A DNA stretch of 54,888 nucleotides. Origin: Chloroflexota bacterium. GTDB lineage: Bacteria > Chloroflexota > UBA11872 > VXNJ01. Shown here one piece after another: positions 43,741 through 53,338 of the stretch. The notes below the pieces were generated by a model that had not been told where the DNA came from, searched no databases, and saw only the letters and a program-made list of their open reading frames with translations. The stretch lies in NCBI GenBank assembly GCA_009840625.1, contig VXNJ01000001.1, forward strand, positions 663,096-717,983, read 5' to 3'. Position 1 is the stretch's first letter; each line of letters starts with the position of its first letter. A program made the translations under genes and the position numbers.

Positions 43741-44478
43741 GTGATCGAAGCCGGGACGGCCGGCGCACAGCGAGCGCCCGGCTTCCAGCGCGGGCCAATC
43801 CTGGTGTTGGCGACTTCGGCGGCAGTGCTTTTAGGGGCCGGGCTGCTGTGGCGCGAAGAGCTGCGCGCCTTGCCGCCCTGGTATTTCGGCCTGGCCTTTT
43901 TGGGGCTCCTGACGCTTACCGGTGCGCTTGGGCGCTGGCGGCTGGGCCTTCCCTGGCCGCACGTCGGTCAAACCGTGGTGGCCGCGTCGGCGGTTGCAAT
44001 CGCGGTCCTGGCCTGGATATACGCCGACCTGGTCCGCGACCTGGAAGGACCGGCCGCAGTGGTTGCGTTCGCGGTCACGATGGTCGGCGCATCGACCGTG
44101 ATCCTGCCCGCGCCTACAGCTTTAACCGTCGTCGCCCTGGCCAGCTCCCTGGACAACCCGGTAGGAGTAGGCGTGGCGGCGGCGGCCGGGCAGACCGTCG
44201 GCGAGGGGGTGGGCTACTTGCTGGGCCGCAGCGGGTCGGCACTCCTGCCGGAATTTGGTTGGAGCCGGCGCCTGGCGGACCGAATGCGCCGCAACATCCT
44301 CGTCACCGACGGCGTCATAGTTCTCTTCGCCGCGGTCCCGAACCCGGTTTTTGACGTTATCGGAATCATCGCCGGGACGCTTCGACACCCGGTCTGGCGC
44401 TACGCGGCGGCCGCGTTCCTGGGCAATGTTTTCAAGTACGTGATCGTGTGGGGCGGCCTGGGGGCGCTGCTGGGCTGA
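43741..44478 (+). CDS. VTT/DedA-like membrane protein
   Basis: A 245-residue membrane protein starting at GTG 43741. Two to three N-terminal helices precede a region resembling the VTT (SNARE-associated/DedA) domain: VILPAPTALTVVALASSLDNP with a re-entrant-loop character, AAAGQTVGEGVGYLLGRSG, and the late helices around AAVPNPVFDVIGIIAGTLRHPVWRY. Members are thought to flip lipids such as undecaprenyl phosphate or phospholipids. The 3' end overlaps the convergent HD-domain gene by 47 bp, an unusually long coding overlap. Confidence 0.75.
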   Translation: MIEAGTAGAQRAPGFQRGPILVLATSAAVLLGAGLLWREELRALPPWYFGLAFLGLLTLTGALGRWRLGLPWPHVGQTVVAASAVAIAVLAWIYADLVRDLEGPAAVVAFAVTMVGASTVILPAPTALTVVALASSLDNPVGVGVAAAAGQTVGEGVGYLLGRSGSALLPEFGWSRRLADRMRRNILVTDGVIVLFAAVPNPVFDVIGIIAGTLRHPVWRYAAAAFLGNVFKYVIVWGGLGALLG

Positions 44479-45850
44479 CCGGCCTGAACGCCCGCCCACC
44501 GGCTTCTTTTTGCAGTTGGTCCCACAACCGCGCCAAGGCCGTGCGGTCCTCTTCACCGGGCACGTAAAACCGGAGTACCCGCTCCGGAGCGATCGAGGCC
44601 ACCAGTTTCGAGACTTTGGTGATCTCTACCGGGGCCCCGTTCGGGGAGGGCTTGACCAGCACCGCGCGCTGCGATCCCGGGCCGTGCGGTCCCGCGCTCG
44701 AAATCGCATCTATTGCCGCTTCGTCGCTCAGCAAGTCCAGTCCCTCGACCAGTCCCCAGGCGGGCGCCTCGGCGCGCAGACGGGCCCGGAACCGGATCGA
44801 GAACTGGAGTCCACGCTCGGGAATCCGCTCGCCGGCGTCAAAACACTTGAAGATGCGTCGCCGGCGCAGCCGGGACGTCAACTCCGCCAAGTGAACGTCG
44901 CCCGCCGTGGCCATCTCGGCCAGCGCGCCGCCGAGCACCTCGTCGTCCAGGGAAAGAAAACTCGCGAGCCCGCGCGGCCCGCCGACGTGGTCGAGCAGGG
45001 GGTGCGGCTGCGTCAAACCGGTGAGCGAAACACTTCCGTCGGCGATCAGTTCGGCGAGGCGTACGATCGCCGCCTCGAGCATCAACTCGGCGCCGCGCGA
45101 GGTCTTGTGCAGATAGATCTGGCGGTAGAGATTGATTCGCGCCAGCAGGTATTCTTCGGCCGAGCGAAGTCCCTTCGACGCCAATACCAGGCCCCGGCCC
45201 CCTCCCCAGCGGTCAGCCAGCGACTCAACCCGGAGGCTGTCGAGAAGCCAGGTCAGGTCGATCGAGCCGCTAGCGACACCCGTCATGCGCCGGTCGCGTT
45301 GCAGGTAATCGAGCCGGTCAGCGTCGAAATGCGAAGCCACCACGCTGGCGTAAATGTCATCGGGCCCGTCACCGCAGATCTCGTCGGCAACCAACCCGGC
45401 CAGTCCGGTTTCGGCGTCGTCCAGGATCTGGCGGACGGCCGTATCGCCGCAAAGTACCGCCCGCGACCAGTGCTCGTGGTTGCCGGGACCGCCGACCGCC
45501 CGTTCGGATTTTTCGAACACGTGCGAGAGCGGCCCGTGTCCAATGTCGTGCAGGAGCGCCGCCAAGGCCGAAACGCGGGCCCGCCGTTCGTCGAAACTGC
45601 CCGGCCCGAGCTCGCGCCGGATCACACCCAGCAGCTGCCGGGCCACGTGATAGACCCCGACCGAATGGCCGAATCGGGTGTGAGTGGCCCCGGGAAAGAC
45701 CAGATGCAGAAAGCCGAGCTGCTTAATCGATCGCAGGCGCTGCATTTCGGGCGCATCGAGCAACCGCCAGGCCAATTGATCGACCTCGGATTCGGCTTCG
45801 AAACGAATCAAGCCGTGAATCGGGTCGCGAATTCGCTTGGTTGAAGGCAT
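44432..45850 (-). CDS. HD-domain phosphohydrolase, SAMHD1/dGTPase-like
   Basis: A 472-residue HD-superfamily protein. It starts MPSTKRIRDPIHGLIRF, the usual opening of this family. Metal ligands: H62 (THTRFGHSVGVYH), H101-D102 (LLHDIGHGPLSH) and D176 (SHFDADRLDYL). Homologues hydrolyse dNTPs to nucleosides and triphosphate, controlling nucleotide pools or defending against phage. ATG start with GGAAGG upstream. The last residues (Pro/Arg-rich, ending RSRT) are antisense to the end of the DedA-like gene. It diverges from prs, another nucleotide-metabolism gene. Confidence 0.9.
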   Translation of the reverse strand: MPSTKRIRDPIHGLIRFEAESEVDQLAWRLLDAPEMQRLRSIKQLGFLHLVFPGATHTRFGHSVGVYHVARQLLGVIRRELGPGSFDERRARVSALAALLHDIGHGPLSHVFEKSERAVGGPGNHEHWSRAVLCGDTAVRQILDDAETGLAGLVADEICGDGPDDIYASVVASHFDADRLDYLQRDRRMTGVASGSIDLTWLLDSLRVESLADRWGGGRGLVLASKGLRSAEEYLLARINLYRQIYLHKTSRGAELMLEAAIVRLAELIADGSVSLTGLTQPHPLLDHVGGPRGLASFLSLDDEVLGGALAEMATAGDVHLAELTSRLRRRRIFKCFDAGERIPERGLQFSIRFRARLRAEAPAWGLVEGLDLLSDEAAIDAISSAGPHGPGSQRAVLVKPSPNGAPVEITKVSKLVASIAPERVLRFYVPGEEDRTALARLWDQLQKEAGGRAFRPVSPAAPPGRPTRSRT

Positions 45851-46006
45851 GGGGCCTTCCGATTATCCCGACAGCGTCCTCCGCAACCTCCAGGCAATTA
45901 AACTTTTTTTGCGTTGCCGGACGGCGGCCCGGATGCGGTCGCCGAGGAATGTTGGCCGCCGGCACCCGGGCACGATTAGGACCAGCGGAGGCAGCGTCTA
46001 GCGCCG

Positions 46007-46945
46007 ATGACCGGAAATTTGAAAGTATTCGCCGGCGCGTCCAACCACGCATTGGCAAAGTCGATCTGCGCCAACTTGGGTATACCGCTGGGCAACGCGG
46101 CGGTGAGCTCATTTCCGAACCGTGAAACCCGGATCCAGATCGAAGAGAACGTGCGCGGTTTCGACGCCTACGTGGTGCAGTCCATGTGCGCACCGGTAAA
46201 CAACAACCTGATCGAGCTGCTGATCATGGTCGACGCCTTGCGGCGCGCATCGGCGGACCGGATCACCGCGGTCGTCCCCTACTACGGCTATGCGCGGCAA
46301 GAGAAGAAGACCGCCGGCCGGGAGCCGATTTCGGCCAAGCTCGTGGCGAACCTGATGCAGGTCTCGGGAGTGTCGCGGGTTTTGACGGTCGACCTGCACG
46401 CGGCTGCCATCGAAGGGTTCTTCGACATACCGGTCGACCACCTGCGCGCCGCCGGGCTGCTTGCGCAGGCACTTCGCGACCAGGGTTTCGACCGTTCGGC
46501 GGCGGTGGGTTCGACCGACGCCGGCGGCGTGGCACGGGCCGAAGATTTTTCCCGCCGGATGCAGGCCGAGGACCTCTTCGTGACATTCAAAAAACGCAAT
46601 TCCGGGGATGACGTGACCCCGATTTCGCTGGTTGGGGACGTAGCCGGCAAGACCTGCATAGTCATCGACGACATCATCTCGACCGGCGGGTCGCTGCTGG
46701 CGGCGGCCGACCTGTTGTTGCAAAACGGCGCCGCCGCCGTCCACGCAGCCGCCGTCCACGCGGACTTTACGGCCAAGATCGATCGCCTGTTCGAATCCGA
46801 GAACATCGACAGCGTTTTGGTGACGGATACGATCCCGGTTGAATTCAAACACCCCAAACTGACGGTATGTTCGACTGCGCGCCTGCTCGCCGAGGCGATC
46901 CGGCGCATACACTTACACGAATCGGTCAGTGCTCTGTTCATTTGA
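46007..46945 (+). CDS. prs: Ribose-phosphate pyrophosphokinase
   Basis: A 312-residue PRPP synthetase of normal length. Motifs in order: FSNRETRIQIEENVRG-like region (FPNRETRIQIEENVRG here), PYYGYARQEKK, the signature LTVDLHAAAIEGFFDIPVDHL with the catalytic region, and the PRPP-binding loop VIDDIISTGGSL. It makes PRPP from ribose-5-phosphate and ATP for purines, pyrimidines, His, Trp and NAD. ATG start at 46007. A six-base inverted repeat AACGCT/AGCGTT directly follows the stop (46947-46964) but lacks a T-tract. It marks the host boundary before the CRISPR-Cas locus. Confidence 0.96.
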   Translation: MTGNLKVFAGASNHALAKSICANLGIPLGNAAVSSFPNRETRIQIEENVRGFDAYVVQSMCAPVNNNLIELLIMVDALRRASADRITAVVPYYGYARQEKKTAGREPISAKLVANLMQVSGVSRVLTVDLHAAAIEGFFDIPVDHLRAAGLLAQALRDQGFDRSAAVGSTDAGGVARAEDFSRRMQAEDLFVTFKKRNSGDDVTPISLVGDVAGKTCIVIDDIISTGGSLLAAADLLLQNGAAAVHAAAVHADFTAKIDRLFESENIDSVLVTDTIPVEFKHPKLTVCSTARLLAEAIRRIHLHESVSALFI

Positions 46946-47050
46946 TAACGCTGTTTCAAGCGTTGGTCAGGAACAAAACGTCTTGCGCGGTCGCCCGAAA
47001 GTGTCGCTGAGGGCAGTCGTCACAACTCACATCAAATAGCGTCCAATACA

Positions 47051-49243
47051 GTGACGCTTTATGCGCATTCGCGCAACGCAAATGGAAGCCGTCAGCTCCT
47101 TACCGAACACTTACGTAACGTCGCCGAACTTGCGCGTGAGCGCGCCTACCCTTTCGGTGGAGGCAACCTCGCTTTCCTCGCCGGCCTCTGGCACGACGCG
47201 GGAAAGGCTGACCCGGAGTGGCAGCGCTACCTACGGGAGAGCGAGGCTGGTGCGCGTGGCAGGGGAGCCGGACCAGATCACAAATGCGCCGGAGCGCTGC
47301 TGGCCGAGCGCCAAGATCTCTGGTACGTAGGTCACCTGATTCATGGGCACCACGGTGGGCTTGCAAATCCTCATTCCGGATACCGCCCGTGGCTTACTGG
47401 CAAGCGGAACCTCCCGGGCCCAACCCGGGCGCTCGATGCCCTGCGAAGCGCGTTTCCTGACCTCTTGGGCTGGCCGAACCCCGACATCCCTCCGCACATA
47501 AAGGGCGATCCATTAGCCGCAGAATTCTTTTTGCGGATGACTTACTCGGCGCTCGTCGATGCCGACAGTCTTGACACCGAATCGCATATGCTGGGTGTCG
47601 CGAATCCTAGACGTGGCAGCACCGCGACGTTCGCAGAGCTCTGGCGACGCTACGAATCTTTCTTGGCAAACGAACCTCGAGCCCCGGACACTGACGTTAA
47701 CCGCGTCCGACGCGAGGTGCACGAAGCCTGTCTCGACGCAGCCAAGGCACCACCTGGCTTCTTCCGGTTGACGGTCCCAACGGGCGGAGGCAAAACGCGA
47801 TCGGCAGTCGCGTTCGCACTCAGACACGGAATCGAGCACGGTATGCGTCGGGTGGTCGTAGCCGTCCCTTTCACAACCATTACACAGCAGACTGCGGGGG
47901 TGTACCGGCGCATCTTTGAACGCGGTTACGAAGATGCTGGGCGTGTGGTGCTTGAGCATCACTCAGCTGGTGCGGAAGGTGGAGGCCGCGCAAGCGACGA
48001 CGAGAGCCCGGCCCATGACGCCGTCTGGCAACGTCTTGCTTCCGAGAACTGGGACGCGACTGTTGTCGTGACCACGACAGTACAACTGTTTGAAAGTCTC
48101 TTCTCGAATCGCCGCGGGAAGGCGCAGAAACTTCACAATCTCGCCGGTAGTGTTCTCATTCTGGACGAGGCCCAGGCGCTGCCGGCTGGCTTGCTTGCCC
48201 CAATCCTCGATGGGTTACGGCAGCTCACGGAATACTATGGCGGTAGTGTTGTGCTTTCCACTGCGACGCAACCCGCATTCGATCTCGTGCCCGAGTTCAG
48301 AGGCATCCCGGCCCGCGACATCGTGCCCGGTCACGCCCGGCACTTCGCAGCGTTAAAACGTGTCGAGTACGACTTCTCAAAGACCGCAGGGCCGAATGAT
48401 TGGTCGGAAGTCGCCAATTGGATGCGCGCGAAATCCAGCGTCCTCACCATCGTCAATACAAAGCGCCACGCGATGGAATTGCTTGACGCCCTTGGCGATC
48501 CGGATGCCTTGCACCTCTCTACTCTCCTCTGCCGCGCACATCGCGACGAGGTGCTAACCGAGATTAGGGGGCGTCTAGCCGCTGCCAAACCATGTCGAGT
48601 CGTAAGCACGCAAGTAGTCGAGGCTGGCGTCGACCTCGACTTCGCCACAGTGTTGCGCGCCGAGGCTCCACTCGATTCCATCATCCAAGCAGCCGGACGG
48701 TGTAACCGTGAGGGGCGGCTCGGAGGCCTTGGGCGCGTGGTGGTGTTCCGGCCCCCGGATGACTCAGCGCCGCCGGGGGTTTACCGCTCAGGGATTGATA
48801 TTGCGAGGGTCGTACGCGAGCTGCCAGGCTTCGATCCGCACGATCCGAGGGCTGTCGGCTCTTACTTCAAGTTGTTGTTCGGAGCAGCAGTAAATGCCGA
48901 CAGCAAAAAGATCCAGAACGCTCGCAAAAGCCTCGATTTCCCTACCGTGGCTGATCGATTTCGCATGATCGAAAGCGATGCATGTGACGTGATTGTGGAC
49001 TTCCCCAAGCTGGAAACTCCGAGAATCGACATCCTTGTCGATCAGCTGCGAAATCGCGAACGACCTGCTCGCGAGATATTGCGGGATATTCAACCGCATA
49101 TCATCTCAATCTACCGACGCGAGTACGAACGGCGCCACCGGGACGGATTCATAGAAGAGCTCTTGCCGGGCGTTGGGCGTTGGCTCGGATACTATGACCC
49201 GGTGCGCGGAATCATCGAAGCCGATCCCGATACCATCATTTGA
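47051..49243 (+). CDS. cas3: CRISPR-associated helicase/nuclease Cas3 (type I)
   Basis: A 730-residue Cas3 with fused HD nuclease. HD ligands: H20, H48-D49 (WHDAGK), H77 (PDHKCAGALL) and H100/H101 (IHGHHGGL). A DAD motif (170-172) follows. The superfamily 2 helicase has Walker A PTGGGKT (243-249), DEAQ (372-375), STQVVEAGVDLDF and motif VI QAAGRCNREG. It is recruited by Cascade to nick and degrade invader DNA. GTG start at 47051, 105 bp after prs. It heads the cas operon; a 99 bp gap separates it from cas5c. Confidence 0.96.
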   Translation: MTLYAHSRNANGSRQLLTEHLRNVAELARERAYPFGGGNLAFLAGLWHDAGKADPEWQRYLRESEAGARGRGAGPDHKCAGALLAERQDLWYVGHLIHGHHGGLANPHSGYRPWLTGKRNLPGPTRALDALRSAFPDLLGWPNPDIPPHIKGDPLAAEFFLRMTYSALVDADSLDTESHMLGVANPRRGSTATFAELWRRYESFLANEPRAPDTDVNRVRREVHEACLDAAKAPPGFFRLTVPTGGGKTRSAVAFALRHGIEHGMRRVVVAVPFTTITQQTAGVYRRIFERGYEDAGRVVLEHHSAGAEGGGRASDDESPAHDAVWQRLASENWDATVVVTTTVQLFESLFSNRRGKAQKLHNLAGSVLILDEAQALPAGLLAPILDGLRQLTEYYGGSVVLSTATQPAFDLVPEFRGIPARDIVPGHARHFAALKRVEYDFSKTAGPNDWSEVANWMRAKSSVLTIVNTKRHAMELLDALGDPDALHLSTLLCRAHRDEVLTEIRGRLAAAKPCRVVSTQVVEAGVDLDFATVLRAEAPLDSIIQAAGRCNREGRLGGLGRVVVFRPPDDSAPPGVYRSGIDIARVVRELPGFDPHDPRAVGSYFKLLFGAAVNADSKKIQNARKSLDFPTVADRFRMIESDACDVIVDFPKLETPRIDILVDQLRNRERPAREILRDIQPHIISIYRREYERRHRDGFIEELLPGVGRWLGYYDPVRGIIEADPDTII

Positions 49244-49342
49244 GGCCACTACGGTCAGAGTTGTCTGTTCGCATTCCATCAATGCCGTGTTGCTCAGTAG
49301 CCCGACTTTCTGATTGCGATATATTCGGGCGGGAGATGATAC

Positions 49343-50002
49343 ATGGCCGGTGATCCGCCAACGTTAGAGGCAAAGTTCTGGGGCGACTATGCGTGCTTCA
49401 CTCGCCCAGAAATGAAGGTCGAGAGAGTCACCTATCCGGTGATGACGCCTTCCGCCGCCCGCGGCGCGTTGGAGGCGATTTTCTGGAAACCTCAGGTCGC
49501 TTGGCGAATCGAGGAGATTCACGTCCTTAAGCCGATCGTCTACGCGTCCATCCTTCGAAACGAGATCAACGACCGCCAGAGTGCGCGCTCGGCGCGCGGC
49601 TGGGGGCAGAACGGGGGTGGCTATGACGCTGCTGACCGGCGCAGTCGCGCTCAGCGTCACACGCTTGCGTTGCGCGACGTGGCCTACGTCGTACGGGCGC
49701 AACTCATTCTGCAAGGCGGCACGGTTGACGACGTTGCGAAGTACCGTGACCAATTCCGCCGCCGCGTCGCTCAGGGCCGATGCTTCGCCACCCCGTACCT
49801 TGGCTGTCGAGAATTCAGTGCCTCGTTCGGTAAGCCGGAGCCCGGGGATGAGCCGATTAAACGGAGTGAAGACCTCGGGTTGATGTTGCTTGACATAGAT
49901 TATGAATCCGGCAGTATCGGCCGCGGGAAACCGAGGTTCTTCACGGCCACACTTGATCACGGCGTGCTGCGCGTCCCGGATCGACTCGTGGGGTCCGCAT
50001 GA
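49343..50002 (+). CDS. cas5c: Cas5c (Cas5d), pre-crRNA processing endonuclease of type I-C
   Basis: A 219-residue RAMP-fold protein. EAKFWGDYACFTRPEMKVERVTYPVMTPSAARGALEAIFWKP is split here as two typical Cas5 parts: the early strand with the RPE/KVER element and the PSAARG helix. A basic segment RSRAQRHTLALRD probably contributes the catalytic His/Lys-like residues. In type I-C systems Cas5c replaces Cas6 and cuts the repeat RNA, then stays on the crRNA handle. ATG with GGGAGA upstream. Its stop overlaps cas8c (ATGA). Confidence 0.93.
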   Translation: MAGDPPTLEAKFWGDYACFTRPEMKVERVTYPVMTPSAARGALEAIFWKPQVAWRIEEIHVLKPIVYASILRNEINDRQSARSARGWGQNGGGYDAADRRSRAQRHTLALRDVAYVVRAQLILQGGTVDDVAKYRDQFRRRVAQGRCFATPYLGCREFSASFGKPEPGDEPIKRSEDLGLMLLDIDYESGSIGRGKPRFFTATLDHGVLRVPDRLVGSA

Positions 50003-51765
50003 CCTTGTTGAGCAAGCTGAAGGAATACGCGGACGAGCGACTTGACGATCAGCTTCCATCTCTCTATGCGAATACTCCTGTCGCCTGGATAGTCATGCTC
50101 GATTTGGACGGGCGCGTGCTGTCGCCGCGCCCGATTTCGCGCGTAGATTCGAGCACAACTCGCGGCAAGCGCGGCCTCGATATGGTTGCGCCGGAAGTGC
50201 AGCGTGCGGCTGGCATCAAGCCGTTGCTGCTTGCCGACAACGGCGAGTACACATTCGGGCGCGCACGTGATCCCGCAAAGCAACAGCGCGTCGACCGAGC
50301 GCACTCTGAATACCGCAATCTTCTCGACCGTTGTGTTGTTGAGACGGAAGAACCCTCAGTGCTTGCTGTGAAACGGTTCTACGAGCGTGGCGGGGTCGAC
50401 CAACTGACCCTCGACGACGAGTGGGATTACGGGCTCAAGATCACGTTCCAGGTGACCCTGAAAGATGGCGCATTCCAGCGCCCAATTGACTTACCCTCCG
50501 TGCAGGAGTTCTGGCTTGCGTCGAACACGCCGGACGCCGCAGCCAAGGATCAATGCCTCGTGTGTGGCGATACCAGGCCCGTGCTCGATCGATTGCAGGC
50601 GAAAGTCAAAGGGGTTCGTGGTGGCCAATCGGCGGGCACGTCGATCATCTCCGCAAACAAGAGCGCGTTCGTTTCGTACGGGCTGAAGGCGTCAAGGATT
50701 GCCCCCACCTGCGGAGGGTGTGGGGAATCCTTTACGCGCGCGCTCAATAGCCTGCTGGCTGATGAGCACACCAGCCTCGTGGTCGCAGAATCGACATTTG
50801 CCTTTTGGGCGCGGGACGTTGTTGAATTCGATTTTGGAAGTCACATGCGGCGACCCGACCCCTTACAGGTAAAGTCGGCCATCGACTCGCTGCGGACAGG
50901 GCGAAAAGCAACGATCGAGGACGAAACGGAGTTTTACGCTGTAGCGTTAACGGCGAGCGGTGGTCGCGTTGTCGTCCGGGACTGGATTGAAACGACCGTC
51001 GGGAGCGTGAGGGAAAGCGTCGCTAGGTGGTTCAGACTGCAGGAAATCTCCGATCCTCGAGTTGAGGATCCCGAAGGCGAGGATCCCCGTCCCTTGAGTC
51101 TCTTCCAACTTGCCGCCTCAACAGTGCGGGATGTGCGTCGAGACCTCCCTGCCACGATGCCACGTTCATTGTTCAGGTGCGCGTTTTCGGCCGTACCGCT
51201 TCCACTGGAAATCGCCTTTCAAGCGGTCAATCGCTGTCGCGCTGATAAGGGCGTAACCCGCCCCCGTGCCGCACTCATCAAGCTCGTCTTGCTTAGCCGT
51301 GAGGCTACCCTGCCAAAGGAAGACTACATGATTGCTTTGGAATCCGAACACCCATCGCCAGCCTATCACTGCGGCCGCCTGCTAGCCGTCATTGAAGATG
51401 TGCAGCGAGCCGCCCTCCCGGGCGTGAACGCGACCGTCGTCGACCGCTATTTTGGTGCGGCGTCTTCCACGCCTGCTGTAGTTTTCGGCACGCTGCTACG
51501 TGGAGCGCAGCCCCATCTCGCTCGTTTGGAACGCGACCGTCCAGGGGCCTATGTGAATCTCCAACGCAGCCTTGAGCAAGTCATGGCGCGGATCGGCGAC
51601 TGGCCGGCGACGCTCGCGCTCGAGGAGCAGGCGCTTTTCTCGCTCGGTTATTACCACCAGCGCGCGTATGGCAGGGCAGAGATGCGAAGACGCCAGGCGA
51701 CACGTAGCGCCGAGCCGGGCGCCGAAGACTCGAAAATCGGTTTCGGACAGGAGCAACATTCATGA
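49999..51765 (+). CDS. cas8c: Cas8c (Csd1), large subunit of type I-C Cascade
   Basis: A 588-residue Csd1-family protein, the usual length. It recognises the PAM and stabilises the R-loop in the I-C effector. Two CxxC pairs (C186/C189 in QCLVCG and C238/C241 in PTCGGCG) suggest a zinc knuckle in the middle of the protein. The N-terminal part MTLLSKLKEYADER and the segment YFGAASSTPAVVFGTLLRGAQPHLARL are family features. The gene overlaps cas5c and cas7c by ATGA on both sides, so the three Cascade genes are translationally coupled. In I-C systems a Cas11-like small subunit is often made from an internal start in cas8c. Confidence 0.93.
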   Translation: MTLLSKLKEYADERLDDQLPSLYANTPVAWIVMLDLDGRVLSPRPISRVDSSTTRGKRGLDMVAPEVQRAAGIKPLLLADNGEYTFGRARDPAKQQRVDRAHSEYRNLLDRCVVETEEPSVLAVKRFYERGGVDQLTLDDEWDYGLKITFQVTLKDGAFQRPIDLPSVQEFWLASNTPDAAAKDQCLVCGDTRPVLDRLQAKVKGVRGGQSAGTSIISANKSAFVSYGLKASRIAPTCGGCGESFTRALNSLLADEHTSLVVAESTFAFWARDVVEFDFGSHMRRPDPLQVKSAIDSLRTGRKATIEDETEFYAVALTASGGRVVVRDWIETTVGSVRESVARWFRLQEISDPRVEDPEGEDPRPLSLFQLAASTVRDVRRDLPATMPRSLFRCAFSAVPLPLEIAFQAVNRCRADKGVTRPRAALIKLVLLSREATLPKEDYMIALESEHPSPAYHCGRLLAVIEDVQRAALPGVNATVVDRYFGAASSTPAVVFGTLLRGAQPHLARLERDRPGAYVNLQRSLEQVMARIGDWPATLALEEQALFSLGYYHQRAYGRAEMRRRQATRSAEPGAEDSKIGFGQEQHS

Positions 51766-52658
51766 CTAGCGCCGACAACTTGCCGACGGACATCACCCGC
51801 CGCCATGATTTTGTACTCCTCTTCGATGTGCGGGATGGAAACCCCAACGGCGATCCGGACGCTGGAAATCTGCCTCGCGTCGATCCCGAAACCATGCAGG
51901 GGCTCGTGACGGATGTAGCAATCAAACGCAAAGTGCGCGACTTTGTTGACATGGCGCGCGGCGAGGGGCGCTTCAAGGTGTATGTTCAGCACGGCCAGTT
52001 CCTCACGAATCGTCGGAAGATGGTCTTTGACGAGCGTGCGAGCGGGGACAGGGTGCCCGCCGTCAGCGACGCGCAAAGTTGGATGTGTGAGGAGTTTTTT
52101 GACGTGCGGATGTTTGGGGCGGTCATGTCGATGACCGAACGCAATGCGGGCCAGGTGCGCGGCCCGATGCAGCTCACCTTCGCACGATCCGTCGATCCCA
52201 TCATCCCTTTTGACTTGAGCATCGTCGGCCCGGCGCAGAACGAACGGGACGTAAATCGCGAGAACGCCTCTGGTCAAGCTACTAATTACGGTACGATGGG
52301 CCGCAAATCAACGGTTCCGTACGGGCTATACCGTGCGCACGGCTTCTTCAATCCTCACTTCGCCGCGAGGACTGGGGTGGATGCCGAGGACTTGTCAGTT
52401 TTCTGGAACGCCCTCGAGATGATGTGGGATGTCGACCGCTCCGCCTCGCGTGGTGAAATGGCCTGCCGGGGCCTCTACGTCTTCAGTCACGAGAGCAAGC
52501 TCGGTAACGCCGCCGCACACCGTCTGTTCGACGTTATCCGCACTCCCCGGAGCGCGGCCGATGCGCCGCGATCATTTTCCGATTACTCGATTGGGCGCCC
52601 GCCGGACGGCCCGATCGAAGGCGCCCCCGGAGTGTCTCTTAGCACTCTAGTCGGCTGA
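51762..52658 (+). CDS. cas7c: Cas7c (Csd2), backbone subunit of type I-C Cascade
   Basis: A 298-residue Cas7/Csd2 protein. It opens with FVLLFDVRDGNPNGDPDAGNL-type sequence (residues about 17-37), diagnostic of the family, and contains DVRMFGAVMS and GPMQLTFARSVDPI. Several copies coat the crRNA and form the Cascade filament. Overlaps cas8c by ATGA. The following gene starts 17 bp later. No missing motif noticed. Confidence 0.95.
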   Translation: MTSADNLPTDITRRHDFVLLFDVRDGNPNGDPDAGNLPRVDPETMQGLVTDVAIKRKVRDFVDMARGEGRFKVYVQHGQFLTNRRKMVFDERASGDRVPAVSDAQSWMCEEFFDVRMFGAVMSMTERNAGQVRGPMQLTFARSVDPIIPFDLSIVGPAQNERDVNRENASGQATNYGTMGRKSTVPYGLYRAHGFFNPHFAARTGVDAEDLSVFWNALEMMWDVDRSASRGEMACRGLYVFSHESKLGNAAAHRLFDVIRTPRSAADAPRSFSDYSIGRPPDGPIEGAPGVSLSTLVG

Positions 52659-52675
52659 TCCGCGAATCCGGCTCC

Positions 52676-53338
52676 GTGGAAGGAACCGCCACGCCATGGG
52701 GCGACCAGGAGTTGCTCGATGTGCCAATCTCGGCCATTGAGCACTTCTCCTATTGCCCTCGGCAATGCGCTCTAATTCACGTCGAGCAGACTTTCGAGGA
52801 AAACGTATTCACAGTCCGTGGACGCATCTCGCACGAGCGCGTAGATAGCGGCGAGACTGAGAATCGACCCGGCGTCCGCGTGCTTCGCGGACTCCCGCTC
52901 TGGTCCAAACGTCTTGGCCTGCGAGGCAGGGCGGATGTAGTCGAGTTGCGTCCGGGCTCGCCGCCCTTTCCGGTCGAATACAAGGTCGGCCGCAGGCGTC
53001 CTCCACACGCCGACTTGCAACTCTGCGCGCAGGCGCTTTGTCTTGAGGAGATGCTCGGAACAGAGGTTCCAGAAGGGGCGATCTACTCGCACGCCGAACG
53101 GCGGCGCTATAGGGTGCCTCTGACCGAAGAATTGCGGCAGCGGACGGTGTCGCTTGTTGCAGAAGTGCGAAATCAACTCCGCGATCAAATGTTACCGGAG
53201 GCCGCCGACGATGCACGGTGCCCACCGTGTTCGCTAATCAATGCCTGCCTACCCCAGGTAGCTGCGCAACCGAATCGCCTGCGTGGCATGCAAGGCGCTC
53301 TCTTCCGACCGCTGGTTCCGGTAATCGAAGATGTATGA
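52676..53338 (+). CDS. cas4: Cas4 (RecB-like nuclease of spacer acquisition)
   Basis: A 220-residue protein with Cas4 plan: iron-sulfur Cys C27 in SYCPRQC, then H53, D87 (GRADVVE), E101 and K103 (PVEYKVG) of the RecB nuclease, and C182, C185 and C191 (RCPPCSLINAC) completing the [4Fe-4S] site. Cas4 trims prespacers and helps select those with the right PAM before Cas1-Cas2 integration. GTG start at 52676. It overlaps cas1 by 8 bp. Confidence 0.95.
   Translation: MEGTATPWGDQELLDVPISAIEHFSYCPRQCALIHVEQTFEENVFTVRGRISHERVDSGETENRPGVRVLRGLPLWSKRLGLRGRADVVELRPGSPPFPVEYKVGRRRPPHADLQLCAQALCLEEMLGTEVPEGAIYSHAERRRYRVPLTEELRQRTVSLVAEVRNQLRDQMLPEAADDARCPPCSLINACLPQVAAQPNRLRGMQGALFRPLVPVIEDV

Noticed and set aside
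46946-46970. Inverted repeat AACGCT/AGCGTT after prs as intrinsic terminator
   Set aside because: Stem of only six pairs and no T-tract.
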